Shown here one piece after another: positions 63,773 through 64,000 of a stretch of DNA of 64,000 nt. Position numbers and translations under genes: made by a program. Position 1 is the stretch's first letter. Every line of letters starts with the position of its first letter. Below the pieces are notes generated by a model, which ran no database searches, was not told the DNA's origin, and saw nothing but the letters and a program-made list of their open reading frames with translations. The stretch is from CAYJAZ01 sp964371865 (GTDB taxonomy: Bacteria > Desulfobacterota > Desulfovibrionia > Desulfovibrionales > Desulfovibrionaceae): assembly GCA_964371865.1 (NCBI GenBank), contig CAYJOR010000005.1, positions 16,938 to 80,937 of the forward strand. The letters are read 5' to 3'.

Positions 63773-63937
63773 ATTTTCTCCAAGGTGATCATTTGCAACT
63801 TTATTGTGCAAACATTAATTTATCAGCTTTATTTCTCATATTTTCCCTCTATCGTCAAGTTTGATTTTTTAAGGAAAAATTAGAAACACACCCTAAAATA
63901 AAACTATGATTTAAATCTATAACTTTTTGAATTAATA

Positions 63938-64000
63938 ACAATTATTTTTTAAGGAAAAGGGGAGTTTGAGGGGGAAAACCTTGCTTTTTAAGAAAAAACG
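63938..64000. repeat. Family-1 repeat, copy K (cut by window edge)
   Basis: ACAATTATTTTTTAAGGAAA, AGGGGAGTTTGAGGGGGAAA and ACCTTGCTTTTTAAGAAAAA. The right arm lies outside. AATTAGAAACACACCCTA lies just before at 63878-63895. Confidence 0.6.

Noticed and set aside
1..64000. tRNA, rRNA, riboswitch or prophage
   Set aside because: No cloverleaf, rRNA motif, known riboswitch core or phage gene was found by reading; a covariance search would be decisive.

Overview
The window is a 64 kb piece of an AT-rich genome from the sulfate-reducing Desulfovibrionales (Desulfovibrionaceae-like). The main evidence is a complete dsrMKJOP operon (about 27.6-32.7 kb). A short-form MetH, a Re-citrate-synthase-like enzyme with a C-terminal PDC domain, a UPF0324-type sulfate/sulfite exporter and polar-flagellum genes fit this lineage. 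Genes are densely packed on both strands. I saw no rRNA, tRNA, CRISPR array, phage gene or intact insertion sequence. The genus cannot be fixed by eye.

Layout. 0-1.2 kb: 3' part of a PAS-GGDEF-GAF diguanylate cyclase, cut by the window edge. 1.6-10.4 kb: a seven-gene envelope operon made of a secreted SH3/vWA protein, an ABC ATPase, an FtsX-like permease, a formylglycine-generating-enzyme-like protein without core cysteines, two lipoproteins (one glycine-zipper, one coiled-coil) and an S41 protease. Its core resembles the TagQRST sensing branch of type VI secretion, but no kinase, forkhead protein, phosphatase or secretion gene is present. This is the strongest candidate for an undescribed system. 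10.7-15.0 kb: a 1424-residue secreted protein with repeated modules, preceded by a 148-bp MITE-like element. 15.3-27.4 kb: cstA, gatB, a GT39-type glycosyltransferase, a class A PBP, dapB, a TolC-family protein, an asparaginase, a small conserved-looking protein and a methyltransferase. 27.6-32.7 kb: dsrMKJOP on the minus strand with a long structured leader. 33.3-36.3 kb: yebC, a TPR lipoprotein, and a degenerate Nudix protein whose start codon overlaps that of a divergent rimI. 36.5-45.1 kb: two large hybrid histidine kinases and an HD-GYP response regulator. 45.3-56.0 kb: ftsY, metH, an rpoH-type sigma factor, two outer-membrane-type lipoproteins, an orphan hypC and a sulfate-exporter-family protein. 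56.3-63.8 kb: the Re-citrate-synthase-like fusion, tsaD, an MFS transporter, then fliN, fliL, yggS and era on the minus strand.

How the parts fit. DsrMKJOP moves electrons between the quinone pool/periplasm and the cytoplasmic DsrC/DsrAB sulfite reduction step. The UPF0324 protein may handle sulfate or sulfite, and the Re-citrate-synthase-like protein may feed biosynthetic 2-oxoglutarate. The GGDEF protein, the HD-GYP regulator and the flagellar genes point to cyclic-di-GMP control of surface behaviour.

Most larger gaps carry dispersed palindromic repeats. Family 1 is a nested palindrome (outer arm TTTTTTAAGGAAAGGGG, core GGGGGAAAACC...GGTTTCCCCC) with about ten copies, all outside genes. 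Family 2 contains CAAAGGGAATGATNCCC and occurs as two inverted copies flanking the ftsY-metH gap plus one decayed copy near 54.2 kb. Calls rest on reading motifs by eye; no database search was possible.
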